DNA of 53,154 nucleotides from Pseudomonadota bacterium (GCA_021324455.1 JAJPJA010000090.1:1-53154), one strand, 5' to 3'. Shown: positions 23,521-32,545, counted from the stretch's first letter. Notes: generated from the sequence alone by a model not told the origin. Numbers and translations are program-made.

Positions 23521-25548
23521 ATGAAAGCTGAAGAGCGGCGCGGGCTCCACATGGCAACCAGGCGCAAAGCTGAACTGCGGCATCCGCAAAGACACACATC
23601 GGCCTTCAAGCGCGCGCAACCGGTGCGCAACCGCAGCGCGGCCGCGCGCGCCAAGAAGATGCCAACCTTTATCGCTCCCGAATTGTGCCGGCTGGTCGAA
23701 CGCCCGCCTTCCGGTAAGCAATGGGTACACGAGGTCAAGTTCGACGGTTACCGCCTGCAGTTGCGGGTTGAAAGCGGCCGCGTGACTTTGAAGACGCGCA
23801 AGGGGCTGGATTGGACCGCGAAATTCGGTGCAATTGCCGCCCAGGCCGCGCGGCTGCCCGATGTAATCATCGACGGCGAGGTGGTTGCGCTGGACGAAAA
23901 CGGCGCCCCCGATTTCGCCGCGCTGCAGGCCGCGCTGTCGGATCGCAAAACCGATCAACTGGTCTTCTTTGCCTTCGATCTGCTGTTCGCCGAGGGCAGG
24001 GATTTGCGCCATCTGCCGCTTTTAAAACGCAAGCGGCGCCTGGCCCAAATCCTGAGCACGGAAAACACCGGATCCCTGATTCGCTGGGTGCCGCATTTCG
24101 AGACCGGCGGCGACGCGGTGCTCAAATCCGCCTGCCGGATGTCGCTGGAAGGCATCGTCTCCAAACGTATCGACGCACCCTACGAATCCGGCCGCACCGG
24201 CGCGTGGGTCAAGGCCAAATGCCGCGGCGGCCACGAAGTCGTGATTGGTGGATGGACCCATGAAAACGGCCGTTTCCGCTCGCTTCTGGTCGGCGTGCAT
24301 CGCGGCAATCGCCTGGTGTACGTGGGCCACGTCGGCACCGGCTTTGGCCGCGCGGCGGTCGAACGTCTGATACCGCGCCTTGAAGCCGCCGCGTCCGATA
24401 CCAATCCATTTACGGGTGAGAACGCGCCCCGCTCAGCGCCCGGTATCAGATGGGTCAAGCCGGAATTGGTCGCGGAGATCGAGTTTGCCGGATGGACCTC
24501 GGCGGGGCTGGTACGCCAGGCCTCGTTCAAAGGCTTGCGCGAGGACAAGCCCGCACGCGAGGTCCGGGCGGAAACTCCGGCGCCGCCCGCAAGTACGGCG
24601 TTGATCGGGCTGCGGACTCAGCCGGCGGCGCGCGGCGGATGCGTCGTGATGGGCGTACCGATCTCGCATCCCGACAAGGCGTTGTGGCCGGCAACCGATA
24701 GCGCCGAAGCGATTACAAAGCTGGATTTGGCGCGCTATTTCGAAGCCGTCGGCCCGTGGATGATTCGCCATCTGAGGGGACGGCCATGCTCGATCATCCG
24801 CGCGCCCAACGGGATTAACGGCCAGCATATTTTCCAGCGCCATACCAAACCGGGAACTTCCGCCCTGCTCGAGCAGGTGAAGGTCTCCGGCGACGCCCAA
24901 CCGTACCTGCAGGTGGATCGCGTCGAAGCGCTGGCGGCGTTGGCGCAGATGGCCGCCGTCGAACTACATCCGTGGAACTGCGAACCGGGGCATCCTGACG
25001 TCCCCGGCCGCCTGGTGTTCGATCTCGATCCGGCGCCCGACGTCGAGTTTGCCGCCGTGGTCGAAGCGGCCAGGGAGATGCGCGATCGGTTGGAAAATCT
25101 GGGGCTGATAACCTTCTGCAAAACCACCGGCGGCAAGGGACTTCATGTCGTCACGCCGCTGGCGCCGCGCCGCGGCCGCGCCTTGACCTGGCCCGAAGCC
25201 AAAGCCTTCGCCCGCGAAGTTTGCCTGCGGATGGCCGCCGACAGCCCCGATCGCTACCTGATCAAGATGACGAAGAGTCAGCGCAGCGGACGCATCTTTT
25301 TGGACTACCTGCGCAACGACATGACGGCGAGCGCGGCGGCGCCCCTGTCGCCGCGGATGCGCCCGGAGGCGACGGTGTCGATGCCGCTGCTGTGGACGCA
25401 GGTGCGTTCCGATCTCGATCCACATCGGTTCACGATTCGCACCGCGGCGGCTTTGATTGCGAAGAGCGGCGCCTGGCAGGACTACGACGACAGCGAACGG
25501 CCGCTGGATGGTGCTGTCAAGCGGCTCGCGAAGGCCGCCGCGGCTTGA
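23521..25548 (+). CDS. LigD-like ATP-dependent DNA ligase-polymerase
   Basis: A 675-residue non-homologous end-joining protein with ligase then polymerase. The adenylation domain starts about residue 48 (MPTFIAPEL), with nucleophile Lys73 in [27 protein letters not shown] and WVKAKC follow, then an OB fold. The archaeo-eukaryotic primase-like polymerase runs from about 378 ([10 protein letters not shown]), with ELHPWN, metal-binding VFDLDP and [11 protein letters not shown]. The 3'-phosphoesterase domain found in Pseudomonas (PE-LIG-POL) and mycobacterial (POL-PE-LIG) LigD is absent. The start is uncertain: ATG 23521 or 23551, neither with a good RBS. No Ku gene is in the window; Ku normally partners LigD in double-strand-break repair. 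Confidence 0.93.
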   Translation: MKAEERRGLHMATRRKAELRHPQRHTSAFKRAQPVRNRSAAARAKKMPTFIAPELCRLVERPPSGKQWVHEVKFDGYRLQLRVESGRVTLKTRKGLDWTAKFGAIAAQAARLPDVIIDGEVVALDENGAPDFAALQAALSDRKTDQLVFFAFDLLFAEGRDLRHLPLLKRKRRLAQILSTENTGSLIRWVPHFETGGDAVLKSACRMSLEGIVSKRIDAPYESGRTGAWVKAKCRGGHEVVIGGWTHENGRFRSLLVGVHRGNRLVYVGHVGTGFGRAAVERLIPRLEAAASDTNPFTGENAPRSAPGIRWVKPELVAEIEFAGWTSAGLVRQASFKGLREDKPAREVRAETPAPPASTALIGLRTQPAARGGCVVMGVPISHPDKALWPATDSAEAITKLDLARYFEAVGPWMIRHLRGRPCSIIRAPNGINGQHIFQRHTKPGTSALLEQVKVSGDAQPYLQVDRVEALAALAQMAAVELHPWNCEPGHPDVPGRLVFDLDPAPDVEFAAVVEAAREMRDRLENLGLITFCKTTGGKGLHVVTPLAPRRGRALTWPEAKAFAREVCLRMAADSPDRYLIKMTKSQRSGRIFLDYLRNDMTASAAAPLSPRMRPEATVSMPLLWTQVRSDLDPHRFTIRTAAALIAKSGAWQDYDDSERPLDGAVKRLAKAAAA

Positions 25549-25563
25549 GACGCCCGCGGAGCA

Positions 25564-25617
25564 GGGGCCGTCGAAGCTCAACTGCGGGTGAAAGGCTTGA
25601 GCTCCGACGGCTGCCCC
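25564..25617. terminator. Long hairpin between convergent ligD-like gene and small lipoprotein gene
   Basis: The arm at 25564-25581 (GGGG, CCGTCG, AGCTCAA) pairs with TTGAGCT, CGACGG and CCCC at 25597-25617, giving 17 base pairs with one mismatch and a 3-nt bulge. It starts 16 nt after the ligD-like stop and ends 22 nt before the convergent stop. It lacks a U-tract and is best read as a shared terminator. Confidence 0.62.
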
Positions 25618-25638
25618 GGCGCTGCAGGCTTGGCGCGC

Positions 25639-25848
25639 TTAACGTCCGCCCGCGCCGGCCCCGGCGGCGCCGGCTGCGCCGCCCATGGATCCGCTCGAAC
25701 TCGTTCCAGGACCGCCCAACGAGGATCCGTTGGGCGGGTTGGAGCCGTAATTGCTGGCGCTGGTGCCCTGTCCGCTGGGGCATGCGGTGAGGGTGAACAC
25801 GGACAATACGGCTGCGAGGCAAACCACTTTCAATTGCGGGATGGTCAT
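25639..25848 (-). CDS. Small Gly/Ser-rich lipoprotein
   Basis: A 69-residue predicted lipoprotein of unknown role. Residues 1-22 are a signal peptide (MTIPQLK, then a hydrophobic stretch) with the lipobox LTAC and lipidated Cys23. The mature part is only about 47 residues and almost entirely Gly, Ser, Ala and Asn, so it is probably unstructured. The start at 25848 is supported by GGAGAA about 7 nt upstream; a longer frame from 25887 has neither RBS nor signal. A consensus -10 lies upstream. Similar short lipoproteins are widespread and uncharacterised. Confidence 0.72.
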   Translation of the reverse strand: MTIPQLKVVCLAAVLSVFTLTACPSGQGTSASNYGSNPPNGSSLGGPGTSSSGSMGGAAGAAGAGAGGR

Positions 25849-25906
25849 GGAAATTCTCCGGAAGAGTTGAGTATGGGGCGGCGGCATCGCGCCCGCCGCT
25901 CTTCAA

Positions 25907-25912
25907 ATTATA
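25907..25912 (-). promoter_or_regulatory. Consensus -10 for the small lipoprotein gene
   Basis: On the minus strand TATAAT sits 59 nt before the lipoprotein start codon. The -35 position is weak. A GC-rich dyad (GCGGC and GCCGC arms) lies in the predicted leader at about 25880-25900. Confidence 0.4.
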
Positions 25913-25969
25913 ACTGGACCGGAGAACGATCAGGCTGAAGTTTTTCAGGGCGGGGCGGTCCTTCTCCGC

Positions 25970-26470
25970 TCAGCGCCGATAGCAGAGATCCTCGCGCGAA
26001 CGATGGCTGTTGATCGGCACCTCGTAGCGCTCGCGCACCGGGTCGATCCGGTTCCAGTCGTGCAGCACGTTGCGTTTGATAATCTTCCACTCGCCGTTGC
26101 GCCGCTCGAATTTGTCGATGTAGCGTCCGCCGAAGATCATGTCGTATTCGCCGCCGTCGCGGTCAAAGCGATGGTACGCGACGAAGTACGACTCCGCGTA
26201 CGCGATATCGCCCCTGACCTCGATCAGTTCATTGCAGATGCAGTGATTGGTGGATTTATACAGCTTGCGCATCTCCGCAATCACCCAGGCGATGAACTCG
26301 TCGGCCTTGCCGCGGAAGCCGCCGTGATTGTCGTAGCCGTCCGGATGGTACACCGTGCGCAGCAGCTCGGCGTCGAGGCGGTCGACCCCGCGGCAATAGC
26401 GCATGATGGTTTCGTGAATCTGCTGCTTGGACAGCAGGTCGTCCAAAGCGGCTTCTTTTTCAGGGCTCAT
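25970..26470 (-). CDS. SnoaL-like (NTF2-fold) protein
   Basis: A 166-residue single-domain protein of the SnoaL_4 type (PF13577). The cone-shaped NTF2 fold is used by polyketide cyclases, scytalone dehydratase-like enzymes and ring-hydroxylating dioxygenase beta subunits. The family start DLLSKQQIHETIMRYCRGVDRLDAELL, split here across helix one, and YHPDGYDNHGG are typical; the later strands end with GGRYIDKFERRNGEWKIIKR. A very good RBS (AAGGAGAG, 6 nt spacing) supports the start. It lies 40 nt downstream of the NIPSNAP-like gene on the same strand, likely one operon. Substrate unknown. Confidence 0.9.
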   Translation of the reverse strand: MSPEKEAALDDLLSKQQIHETIMRYCRGVDRLDAELLRTVYHPDGYDNHGGFRGKADEFIAWVIAEMRKLYKSTNHCICNELIEVRGDIAYAESYFVAYHRFDRDGGEYDMIFGGRYIDKFERRNGEWKIIKRNVLHDWNRIDPVRERYEVPINSHRSREDLCYRR

Positions 26471-26510
26471 GATGCTCTCCTTGATCTAGGTTGGTACTGG
26501 GCTGCCTGGG

Positions 26511-27164
26511 TTAATAAGGGATGTAGGCCGGCGTCATCCAGCGCGCGCTGTGAAAGGTGCGATAAAACAGCGCCCGGCGCATCCACTCCGCCACTTCCGG
26601 ATCCGCGGCGCGCGCCTGCACGAATCGGCCCCAATGCTCCCAATCCTCGATGACGCAGATCTGGGTGCAGTTGAACGCCTCGGTATGGTCGGGTCCGCCG
26701 CCGATCCAGTATCCCAGCGTATGCAGACCGTGCTTTTCCTCCAGCCGCATCCCGTATCGGGGAAACAGCTTGAGATATTCCTGCAGCCGGTCGGGAACGA
26801 TCGGGATAGTGGCGAGCATGTACAGCCCACCCTTGATGCGGTCGCGCTTGATACGGGCAAGGTCGGGACAAAAGGCCGTCGGATGCAGCAGCTTGACGCT
26901 CCACTTCAGGCGCTGCGGATAATCCTGCTCCTGGTACGCAGCGAACTCGCGGTCTTCTCTGATTGCACGGTCCAGCCGGTCGAGGTCGGACCATTCGCGC
27001 GCTTCCCATAAATCGATGAAATCATTGGCATGCAGCGCCTGCCACAGGCCGACCAGCTCGACGCCATAACGTTGCATCAGCGGGGTCAGGGCGGTCCTGA
27101 ACCGTTCCACGTAACCCTTCATCGCGGCCGGCTGAACGCGGACGATCCCATTGATGTAGAGCAT
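26511..27164 (-). CDS. NIPSNAP-like dimeric alpha-beta barrel protein
   Basis: A 217-residue protein made of two ferredoxin-like alpha-beta halves. The first half begins MLYINGIVRVQPAAMKGYVE and contains LVGLWQALHANDFIDLWEARE; the second begins GGLYMLATIPIVPDRLQEYL and ends ICVIEDWEHWGRFVQA. This strand-helix pattern, with W/E-rich second strands, is that of NIPSNAP and related dimeric barrel proteins. Start ATG 27164 has GGAGG 8 nt upstream; an earlier frame from 27206 is not supported. It probably forms an operon with the SnoaL-like gene. Function unknown; such proteins often accompany degradation of small organic molecules. Confidence 0.78.
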   Translation of the reverse strand: MLYINGIVRVQPAAMKGYVERFRTALTPLMQRYGVELVGLWQALHANDFIDLWEAREWSDLDRLDRAIREDREFAAYQEQDYPQRLKWSVKLLHPTAFCPDLARIKRDRIKGGLYMLATIPIVPDRLQEYLKLFPRYGMRLEEKHGLHTLGYWIGGGPDHTEAFNCTQICVIEDWEHWGRFVQARAADPEVAEWMRRALFYRTFHSARWMTPAYIPY

Positions 27165-27341
27165 GGCCCTGCCTCCGCAACTCAAGATGACACAGCGGTG
27201 TTTCAAGTCCAGCGCGCGGCGTGTACCCGAAGGGCGGGCGGCGTGCGCGCGTGCTCTGATGGAATCCGGCGGGCCGCCGTGCCATACTCCGAAAAAAGTC
27301 GGAGCGCGCCCGCGCGGCGTTCCCGGCGTCGTTCCAAGCGC

Positions 27342-27433
27342 GGAGAGGTGGCCGAGCCCGGTTTAAGGCGCACGCCTGGAGAGCGTGTAGACTCGGAAGG
27401 GTCTCGGGGGTTCAAATCCCCCCCTCTCCGCCA
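27342..27433 (+). tRNA. tRNA-Ser (anticodon GGA)
   Basis: A class II tRNA of 92 nt including encoded CCA (27431-27433). The acceptor stem pairs GGAGAGG with CCTCTCC with discriminator G. The anticodon stem CACGC/GCGTG holds loop CTGGAGA, giving GGA, which reads UCC and UCU codons. A long variable arm and GGTTCAAATCC T-loop confirm tRNA-Ser. A decayed gene region starts about 90 nt downstream. Confidence 0.96.
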
Positions 27434-27521
27434 TCAGTTGTTCAGATCAGGCGGTCTTTGAGTTGTGCGTGCTGTCAAGGACGGTTCGGGAGATGCGTCA
27501 GGCGGCGCCGAACTCCCAGGT

Positions 27522-27710
27522 TCATGCCGGGGCGCTGCTCGCCGGCTTGAAGACGCGCAGCGCATTGTCCCTCAGCGTCTTGCGCCGTTCATCCTGGGGA
27601 ACTCCGCGCAGAGCGTCTGATGAAATCCTGCGAGTTGGGCCAACTGCTCGGCCGTATTCCGGTCCAGATAGCGCTGCCGCGTCCTTGAGGCTGTCGCGCG
27701 GGCGGGCGGC
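27522..27710 (-). pseudogene. C-terminal remnant of an amidohydrolase_2 gene
   Basis: On the minus strand one frame ends in RGVPQDERRKTLRDNALRVF and then a stop at 27522-27524, the usual C-terminus of amidohydrolase_2 proteins (last helix with a DNA-x-R-x-F pattern). Only about 40-60 codons are recognisable. No start or metal-binding region is present. It lies directly downstream of the broken CoA-transferase gene on the same strand, so both belong to a decaying catabolic cluster. Too short to be sure of family. Confidence 0.5.
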
Positions 27711-27726
27711 GTTTCCAGGGCGGGTA

Positions 27727-29681
27727 TCAAGTCAGGACATCGGCGGCGCGCAACTCTGTGATCTGGTCGTGGGAATATCCGAGCAGTTCCATCAGGACCC
27801 GGTCGGTGTCGGCGCCCAGCATCGGCGCCGGACTGCGCATTCGGCAAGGTGTCGCGCTCATGCTCCATGGAATACCTCGAATGTATCCGCACGCCGACCT
27901 CGGGATGTTCCAGTTGGACCAGAAAGCCGCGTTGGGCAAGATGGGGATCAAGCGCGGGGTCCCTGTTGTTCAGCGTCGGGAACGCGGCGACGCCGCGGCG
28001 CTGCAGAATTTCGGTTATCTCCCAACGGTCGCGCTGCGCGGTCCACTGTGTGATCAGCCGGTCCAGTTCAGTCTCGTTGCGCTTGCGCAGCGGGGCGGTG
28101 CAAAAGCGCGGATCCTCGGACAGGGAAGGCTGCCCGATCGCCGCGCACAGCGCCTGCCATTCGGCTTCACTGCCGACCGCGATGGCTACCCAGTTCTCCG
28201 CGTCTCCCAGCGCCTTGTAGCAATTATGCGGCGACATGGCCGCGTCGTGATTGCCTGCCGGTTTCGGGTCGCGGCGGTTCATCGCGAATTCCAACAGCAT
28301 ATCGGGCGATAACATCTCCAGCGCTTCCCACATCGCGAGGTCGAAGTACTGGCCCTCGCCGGTCCGCTTACGATGAATCAGAGCGGTGTTGATCAGATAG
28401 GCCGTCCACAAACCCATGGACGGATCGCCGTAAGCCACCGGCCCTTCGCGCGGGCGGTCCTGCGGATAACCGCTCATCGCGTACAAGCCTGATTGCGAAC
28501 CGATCTGGGGCCCGTAGTTGACAAACCGCGAATACGGCCCGGTCTGCCCATAGCCGGACAGTGACGCCATGATCAATCGGGCCGGTGCCGGCGCAGCGCG
28601 TCATAACCGAAACCCACGCGGGCAATTACGCCGGGCGAGAAATTTTCCACTACCACGTCGCATCGCCGCACCAGTGCATAAATGATGTCGGCCGCTTGCG
28701 GCCTGGCTGAATCGAGTAGGATACTGCGCTTGCCCTCGTTCCACTGGTTGTACATCCGGCGCGGTCCAAGCCGCCAGCAACGGCTCCAGCGCGTCGCGGT
28801 TGGCGCCCTTTAGCAGGCGGTCCCTGAAGATTTCCTCCCGCGTCCAGTCGGGGTTGCCCATGCGCTCCACCAGCCGCTGCCATTGGGCCTCTTCCGCCAG
28901 ATTGATATGCAGCCATCCGTCGGCACAGGGAAAAATCGCGCGCGGGCCGTAGGCATATTGGCCCAGGCGCGAAGCTTCTCTTCCCGCATAGGTGTATTGA
29001 ACCAGGGTACCTTCAAGGATCGCGGTCATGCATTCCTGCTCGGACACCTCGATGGCCTGGCCCGCGCCGGTTGTCATCCGATCCAGACAGGCGGCCGACA
29101 CCGCCATCGCCGCATTAAGCGCCCCTTGGAACTCCGCCTGCTGGCCGAAAAGTTTAAGCGGCGGCAACTCCGGATAAGGCGATCCGCCGGGACCCATCGA
29201 CGCCATCCCCGAGGCATGCGCCACATTGATCTCATAGGGCTTGTAGTGTGCGTACGGGCCATGGTCGCGAAGGGAGAAATTCCCGCCACGATGAGCCCCG
29301 GATGGCTGCGGCAGATTGAGTCGGTATCCATCCTGAGGGCGGCGCGCTGGGGACCGGGATGTTGTGGATCAGGACGTCCGCTTGCGCCAGCAAGTCATCC
29401 AGGCGCGCTCGATCCGGCGCCAGATTCAAGTCGAGCACCACATATTTGTCGGCGTTGAGGTACAGCAATAATCCGCTTGCCTGGGGGTCGTAAACGTCGT
29501 CGAAGAACGGGACCACGCTGGCGGGTTATATCACCTGGCGGCGGTTCAACCTTGATTACCTCGGCGCCGAGCAGCGCCAGCAACTTGGTTGCAAACGCCG
29601 CTGCCACACCCTGACCGCATTCAACCACCGCGATGCCCGCCAGCGTTAGGTTTGGAACGGTGCGTTATCGGCTTTACTCAT
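27727..29681 (-). pseudogene. Degraded tandem CaiB/BaiF (family III) CoA-transferase
   Basis: The reading shifts frame about seven times but stays colinear with a two-domain family III CoA-transferase. Pieces in order on the minus strand: ATG at 29681 (MSKADNAPFQ); VVECGQGVAAAFATKLLALL (frame ending 29395); DDVYDPQASGLLLYLNADKY (to 29232); SHPGLIVAGISPF (about 29300); a long piece 29224 to about 28740 including LDRMTTGAGQAIEVSEQEC; then the second domain with MYNQWNEGKRSILLD (about 28755), a long piece 28576 to about 27950 with the catalytic-type EGPVAYGDPSMG, and a tail in another frame ending RAADVLT at 27727. Intact tandem relatives would be about 800 residues. Neighbouring genes are intact, so decay is more likely than sequencing error. 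Confidence 0.85.
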
Positions 29682-30213
29682 ATCCGGCTGCGCCATGTGA
29701 GCGGAACTCCCGGAACCGTTCAGGGCGAAAAACCCGATGGGGCTGGATGCGCCTGGTTGATTTGCCATTAACATCGTTCAGGAATCGAGTTGGGAATATT
29801 AGCGGAGCCGGACACTGCTCAACAAACAGTATAAGCGGACTATTTTACGGTTCGATTCAGGGGATGAAGCAAGGTAAGCACGCATCCGGCCGACTTTCAT
29901 TTTGGCTCTCCATGCATCCGGCGGATGCCGCCTGATTTGTGCGATCGCGCATACCATGACACATAGCTCTGCGCCGAAACATCCAAGCTGACACCAGGGC
30001 CATAATTGTGGTACAAGGCAATAAGCCGGGGACGTATGCTCATAGCATTTGCCGAGTTGCGCAAGCGCGGCGGCCATCTTCATTTGGGTGTTTTTCGAGC
30101 AAGCCGCCATCGTCGGGACAGGACTCAAGTGAATTGGCCCCGATACCAAATTCGGTTCGAACATAGCCATTGGGATGCCGCACACGGCTCCCTGTTCTAT
30201 GAGGATGGCCAAT
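29682..30213. other. 532-nt non-coding stretch with a palindrome
   Basis: No intact gene. It is AT-richer than its surroundings between about 29770 and 30030. GCATCCG-g-CGGATGC (29914-29928) is a perfect 15-nt palindrome, and its left half GCATCCGGC also occurs at 29882-29890. On the minus strand 30030-30180 weakly resembles the N-terminal part of a luciferase-like monooxygenase (SPVPTMAA-type pattern) but is not open throughout. It could hold promoters for the SDR gene and relics of decayed genes. Confidence 0.35.
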
Positions 30214-30972
30214 ATGGGCAGACTTGACGGAAAAGCGGCGATCGTTACCGGCGCCGGCCAGGGTATCGGACGCGGAATCGCGCTGGTGCTGGCTCGCGAG
30301 GGCGCCCGTGTCGCCGTAGTTGATATCAATCCCGATACCGCCGCCTCGACCGTGAAGGAGATCGAGGCGCGCGGCGGGCGCGCCGCCGCCATCCGCTGCG
30401 ACGTTGGAGTCCGGGCGCAAGCCGATGCCGCGATCTCCGCCGCCGCGCAGGCATTTGGAACGATAGACATTCTGGTCAACGACGCCCAGCGCATCATCGG
30501 CGAAATCAACGTCGAGGACATGACCGACGACGTGATCCAGCAGAGCCTGCAATCCGGTTTCATGGGGACCTTCTACTTCATGCAGGGCTGTTTTCCCTAC
30601 CTGCGCGCCAACGGCGGGAAAATCGTCAACGTCGGTTCAGCAGCGGGGACCGAAGGGATGGCCCGTTGGGGTGCTTACGCGGCGACCAAGGAAGCGATCC
30701 GCGCCATCACCCGGGTTGCGGCAAAGGAATGGGGCAAATACGGCATCAACGTCAATGCCATTTGTCCGGCCTCGATGACTCCCGCGATCGAAATTTGGAT
30801 GAAGACCAACCCGGACGTTTTCAAGGCCTCGCTGGCGCACATGCCATTGGGCCGCTACGGCGACCCCGAGAATGATATCGCGCCGGTGGTGCTGGCCCTG
30901 GTGAGTTCCGATTTCAACTACGTCACCGGGCAGACCATCATGGTTGACGGCGGCGCCGCGATACTTCGCTAG
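30214..30972 (+). CDS. SDR family oxidoreductase
   Basis: A 252-residue classical SDR. Rossmann motif TGAGQGIGRG near residue 13, VVDIN after strand two, catalytic Ser in VNVGSAAG, catalytic Tyr and Lys in GAYAATKEA, and the C-terminal VTGQTIMVDGGAA. The NNAG motif reads NDAQ, an uncommon change at a structurally important turn. Start ATG 30214 is chosen from several close ATGs because GAGGATGG lies at the right distance; the earliest in-frame ATG is 30175. Ends 100 nt before the convergent metallo-hydrolase gene. Probably part of the surrounding catabolic set; substrate unknown. Confidence 0.9.
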   Translation: MGRLDGKAAIVTGAGQGIGRGIALVLAREGARVAVVDINPDTAASTVKEIEARGGRAAAIRCDVGVRAQADAAISAAAQAFGTIDILVNDAQRIIGEINVEDMTDDVIQQSLQSGFMGTFYFMQGCFPYLRANGGKIVNVGSAAGTEGMARWGAYAATKEAIRAITRVAAKEWGKYGINVNAICPASMTPAIEIWMKTNPDVFKASLAHMPLGRYGDPENDIAPVVLALVSSDFNYVTGQTIMVDGGAAILR

Positions 30973-31074
30973 CGGCGCCGCAAGCTGAAGCGAACGATCG
31001 CCGATTTCAACGGCGCGATCCGGATGAGCGTGCGCGTCCACAAACACAAAGCGCCGTTCAGATTGCCGGCCAAC

Positions 31075-31800
31075 TCAGCGGGACAGGATTTCCGACAGTG
31101 CGCGCAGCAGGGCGGCGCCGTCGCCGCGCCAGGCGCTGCCGTGCATGCAGGCCATCGTAGCCGGATTCGACGCGGCCAGTTTTTCGAGCAGCGCGGCCGT
31201 GTTGCTTCCCTTGGCGCAGTAGTCCAACTTCGATCGCAGCGCTTCGCTCGGGCCCAGGATATCCGCCTCGGTGAGCGGCTCGGGTTGGCCGCCGGGCTGC
31301 GTGAAAAGATCGCTGCACAGCAAAGTGCGAGTGCGCTCCTCCATCATCAGGCCGCTTTCCCATCCATGCGGCAGATGCGGCGTGTCGAGCCATTCTACCC
31401 TGTGTGCGCCAAGTTCGAGCCTCTCGCCGTCGGCCAAAACGCGCGGTTCCCGGTCGGCGAGATCCCGCACCGAGGTCAGCGCCGCGATCTGACCGCATGC
31501 CGCCACCGCGCGGGGCGCCGCGCTCAGCCATTGATTAAGCGATCCGCATTCATCAGCCTCGACATGGGAGAAAGATATGTAGCGCAGACGTTCGACCGGT
31601 ATCACGGATGCCACCGCGGCACGGGTCACGTCGAACAGATTGCGCAGTCCGGTGTGAAACAACAGCGGCGAATCGTCAACGATCAGGTACTGATTGAAGG
31701 TAAATCCGCCCGCAATCGCGGCCAGCGGCGTGCTGATGCGATAAATACCGTCGGCGATTTCGTCCACCCGCGTTCCGGACCGCGCATTGATAACACCCAT
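31075..31800 (-). CDS. Metallo-beta-lactamase-fold protein with diiron-type ligands
   Basis: A 241-residue MBL-fold protein resembling the oxygen-reducing diiron domain of flavodiiron proteins. Instead of HxHxDH, the first motif is H79-x-E81-x-D83; His145, Asp164 and His220 occupy the later ligand places with almost the same spacing as in flavodiiron enzymes (about 66, 85 and 141 residues after the first His, against 67, 86 and 148). The flavodoxin domain that normally follows is missing, so an electron donor would have to be separate, or the protein may sense O2 or NO. GGGG lies about 9 nt before the ATG. It is flanked by an SDR and a SnoaL-like gene. Confidence 0.85.
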   Translation of the reverse strand: MGVINARSGTRVDEIADGIYRISTPLAAIAGGFTFNQYLIVDDSPLLFHTGLRNLFDVTRAAVASVIPVERLRYISFSHVEADECGSLNQWLSAAPRAVAACGQIAALTSVRDLADREPRVLADGERLELGAHRVEWLDTPHLPHGWESGLMMEERTRTLLCSDLFTQPGGQPEPLTEADILGPSEALRSKLDYCAKGSNTAALLEKLAASNPATMACMHGSAWRGDGAALLRALSEILSR

Positions 31801-31865
31801 CGATTTACCCCTTTACGTTGTTGCGGCAATCGCAATCATACCGGCAAAACGGGCTGGCGATACCG

Positions 31866-32306
31866 TCACGCCAAAGAAACCTGCAGATGTCCGCTGAGGT
31901 TGCCCTTGAGATCAAGCAGCGAATAGTCCCGGTATTTGAAACGCCAGACGCCATTCACCCTTTCGAAGGTGTCGTGATAGCGGCCCGCGGCGACTACCTG
32001 GAGCGGCAGATCATCGGTTGCCTGCAGCACCGTATAATAAGATCGGCAGCTTGCGGTACCCGCGTCCTCGTCAATCTCTATTATCGGATTGGTAATGACG
32101 TGCTTGGTGCGGGGCGTACCGCACGGATAGATCTTGATATAGCTGCGCCAGACAGCAAGCACACCCTGGCTGTCCTGGAGTTCGCCGGATTGGCCGATTT
32201 TTATCCTGGCATGGGTAAAAAGGTCGGCCGCCGCGGCGAGGTCGCCCGAATCGATCAGTTCCGCGTATCGATAAAGTAGATTGGCGATTTTCACTGCGCT
32301 GTTCAT
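31866..32306 (-). CDS. SnoaL-like (NTF2-fold) protein
   Basis: A 146-residue NTF2-fold protein. IANLLYRYAELIDSGDLAAAADLF at the N-terminus (helix one and the conserved Asp region), SYYTVLQATDDLPLQV in the sheet and GRYHDTFERVNGVWRFKYRDY at the end are diagnostic of SnoaL_4-like proteins. Start: the ATG at 32306 has GAGG 6 nt upstream; the ATG at 32318 is possible, while the long frame reaching 32813 is Arg-rich and not coding. It lies 65 nt downstream of the divergently unrelated MBL gene start and on the same strand. It is a second, diverged paralogue of the SnoaL-like gene at 25970. Confidence 0.88.
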   Translation of the reverse strand: MNSAVKIANLLYRYAELIDSGDLAAAADLFTHARIKIGQSGELQDSQGVLAVWRSYIKIYPCGTPRTKHVITNPIIEIDEDAGTASCRSYYTVLQATDDLPLQVVAAGRYHDTFERVNGVWRFKYRDYSLLDLKGNLSGHLQVSLA

Positions 32307-32515
32307 AAACTGCCTCATTTCCGGTGGTTCGAGAGAAAGGTTTTTTGAAGACGATTCTTCACCGCTCCGGATTGCCTGTTTTTGGCTGCGGGATGTGCGG
32401 AGCACTTCCGCGCGCGTTCTATCTCGCGGCGCTGCCTCTCTTGTAGCGCACTTCCGGCGCATTGGCGCAACCGTTTTTGCCGCGATCGGATAAGCCGCGC
32501 GGGCAACGCCGGCGT

Positions 32516-32545
32516 TTGCGCCAGGGCGGCGCCGCTGGCTATAGT
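32516..32545 (+). promoter_or_regulatory. Candidate promoter in the 357-nt gap 32307-32663
   Basis: TTGCGC (32516-32521) and TATAGT (32540-32545) are 18 nt apart, with a good -10 but weak -35. They would start a leader of about 115 nt for the CPBP-TPR gene. The rest of this gap shows no gene; a minus-strand open frame there is an Arg-rich artefact. Confidence 0.33.

Noticed and set aside
27463..28053. Plus-strand coding frame over the degraded region
   Set aside because: No family features; the minus strand holds recognisable CoA-transferase pieces.
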